6,200 bases of DNA, from positions 1 to 6,200 of the forward strand of contig CAILMK010000441.1 in assembly GCA_903835275.1 (NCBI GenBank), given 5' to 3'. The DNA is from an uncultured bacterium (lineage in GTDB: Bacteria; Bacteroidota; Bacteroidia; CAILMK01). Numbering within the stretch: the first letter of the stretch is position 1; every line of letters starts with the position of its first letter. Positions 5,941-6,200 of the stretch are shown in pieces. The notes beneath the pieces were generated by a model. That model had not been told where the DNA came from. It searched no databases and worked only from the letters and a program-made list of their open reading frames with translations. The position numbers and the translations under genes are program-made.

Positions 5941-5999
5941 ATGGTCTGTGATCCATGGTCTGCCATTTTATTTGTCCCCATCCTCTTGTCTTTTGTCCC
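5941..5999. repeat. Two pairs of 8-base direct repeats upstream of rplD
   Basis: ATGGTCTG occurs at 5941-5948 and 5955-5962 (14-base period). TTTGTCCC occurs at 5971-5978 and 5992-5999 (21-base period, two helical turns). They lie 50-110 bases before the rplD -7 box and might be regulator sites. The sequence is low in complexity and chance is possible. Confidence 0.3.
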
Positions 6000-6050
6000 T
6001 TTTAGAGGAAAAAAAAGTAAAATCTAAAATCGTATTTCCAAAATAAGTTC

Positions 6051-6058
6051 TACCTTTG
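6051..6058 (+). promoter_or_regulatory. Probable rplD promoter, -7 box TACCTTTG
   Basis: TACCTTTG is an exact match to the Bacteroidota -7 consensus TAnnTTTG and sits 61 bases before the rplD ATG. No TTG is found at the expected -33 distance (about 6025-6033). Instead the region upstream (6008-6030) is strongly A-rich, which could aid polymerase binding as it does at ribosomal promoters. Transcription would start near 6063-6066, right at the leader hairpin. Confidence 0.6.
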
Positions 6059-6063
6059 CACTT

Positions 6064-6090
6064 CCAAAATTGGCGAGTAGTCCGTTTTGG
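6064..6090 (+). promoter_or_regulatory. Hairpin at the 5' end of the rplD transcript, candidate ribosomal-protein leader
   Basis: CCAAAA (6064-6069) pairs with TTTTGG (6085-6090). An inner GG (6072-6073)/CC (6082-6083) extends the stem past small bulges, leaving the loop CGAGTAGT. It begins almost exactly where the transcript should start and ends 29 bases before the ATG. L4 is known in E. coli to repress its own S10 operon by binding the leader RNA. A similar role here is inference, since this hairpin shows no recognised similarity to the E. coli S10 leader. Confidence 0.45.
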
Positions 6091-6119
6091 TGATTGGATT
6101 ATTGTAATTAGACAAAGTA

Positions 6120-6200
6120 ATGAAACTAGATGTTTTAAATACCAAGGGTGAAAAAACCGGACGCTCAGTAGAGTTGCCGGACAGCATCTATGGCATAGAA
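6120..6200 (+). CDS. rplD: 50S ribosomal protein L4, N-terminal fragment
   Basis: The first 27 codons run off the window end. Residues KLDVLNTKGEKTGRSVELPD then SIYGIE match the L4 N-terminus of Bacteroidota, with the typical pattern (V/L)-L-N-x-x-G-x-x-T-G-R-x-V-x-L-x-D-x-(I/V)-(F/Y)-G-I-E. L4 is a primary 23S rRNA-binding protein of the large subunit that lines the exit tunnel and is usually third in the S10 cluster (rpsJ-rplC-rplD-rplW-rplB). Here no rplC precedes it. Instead it has its own promoter box and a leader of about 55 bases, with a minus-strand gene beyond. The ATG at 6120 agrees with the family start; no strong Shine-Dalgarno sequence is visible. Identification rests on a short stretch, but the motif is distinctive. 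Confidence 0.85.
   Translation, partial: MKLDVLNTKGEKTGRSVELPDSIYGIE

Larger units (their letters stand above)
5640..6119. other. 480-base gene-free region between divergent genes, rich in palindromes
   Basis: The block separates the minus-strand T9SS cargo gene from rplD on the plus strand. From the left it holds the cargo-gene promoter (5675-5702), a G+C-rich fold-back element (5719-5805), a 31-base palindrome (5825-5855), overlapping hairpins (5861-5928), short direct repeats (5941-5999), an A-rich tract (about 6008-6030), the rplD promoter box (6051-6058) and a leader hairpin (6064-6090). The segment 5705-5870 is visibly richer in CG dinucleotides than the flanking genes, consistent with an inserted repeat. 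No tRNA, transposase or conserved protein was recognised. Confidence 0.7.

Noticed and set aside
5699..5956. An 85-codon open frame on the minus strand across the intergenic block
   Set aside because: It spans the fold-back element, the palindrome and the nested hairpins. Its translation is Arg-rich with no recognisable motif, no signal peptide and no supporting start context. It is best explained by the G+C-rich repeat lacking stops.
5971..5995. TTTG...TTTTG as a second promoter upstream of rplD
   Set aside because: The downstream box lacks the TA of TAnnTTTG; TACCTTTG at 6051-6058 is a much better match and closer to the gene.
5941..5999. CRISPR-like repeats
   Set aside because: There are only two copies of each 8-base unit, with periods of 14 and 21 bases and no spacer structure.

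Overview
The window looks like chromosomal DNA from a member of the Bacteroidota, most likely the Chitinophagales/Chitinophagaceae side, though that rank is inference. Three things point there. One secreted protein ends in a type IX secretion (T9SS) type A sorting domain. Two promoter-like sites carry the Bacteroidota -7 box TAnnTTTG. The genes start after A/T-rich leaders with no clear Shine-Dalgarno sequence.

Layout. Positions 2-247 (+) hold the C-terminal end of an ECF-type sigma-70 factor. Nineteen bases later, 267-1874 (+) encodes a 535-residue single-pass membrane protein. It has a short cytoplasmic N-terminus, an Asn/Ser/Thr/Gln-rich linker and two related beta-sandwich, carbohydrate-binding-like domains outside the membrane. 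The pair looks like a sigma factor with its membrane-bound regulator or sensor. After 193 bases without a gene, 2068-3579 (+) encodes a secreted OmpA-like peptidoglycan-binding protein with a long C-terminal extension, followed by a strong Rho-independent terminator. Converging on it from the minus strand is a two-gene unit. The upstream gene (5639-4710) is a T9SS cargo protein, and the downstream gene (4693-3623) is a di-heme cytochrome-c peroxidase/MauG-family protein with a GTG start. A good Bacteroidota promoter precedes the cargo gene.

The 480-base stretch 5640-6119 has no convincing gene but is dense in structure. It holds a fold-back element of about 87 bases, a near-perfect 31-base palindrome, a set of overlapping and mutually exclusive hairpins, short direct repeats, a TACCTTTG promoter box, and a hairpin that would sit at the very 5' end of the next transcript. 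That transcript starts with rplD (ribosomal protein L4), whose first 27 codons close the window. In most bacteria rplD directly follows rplC in the S10 cluster. Here its upstream neighbour is an unrelated minus-strand gene, so the cluster appears split at this point.

The genes form separate modules with a shared envelope theme: envelope signalling, peptidoglycan anchoring, and periplasmic or surface redox and secretion. No defence system, CRISPR array, transposase or RNA gene was recognised. The best candidates for something undescribed are the structured intergenic block with its L4 leader, and the sigma factor/CBM-like membrane protein pair.
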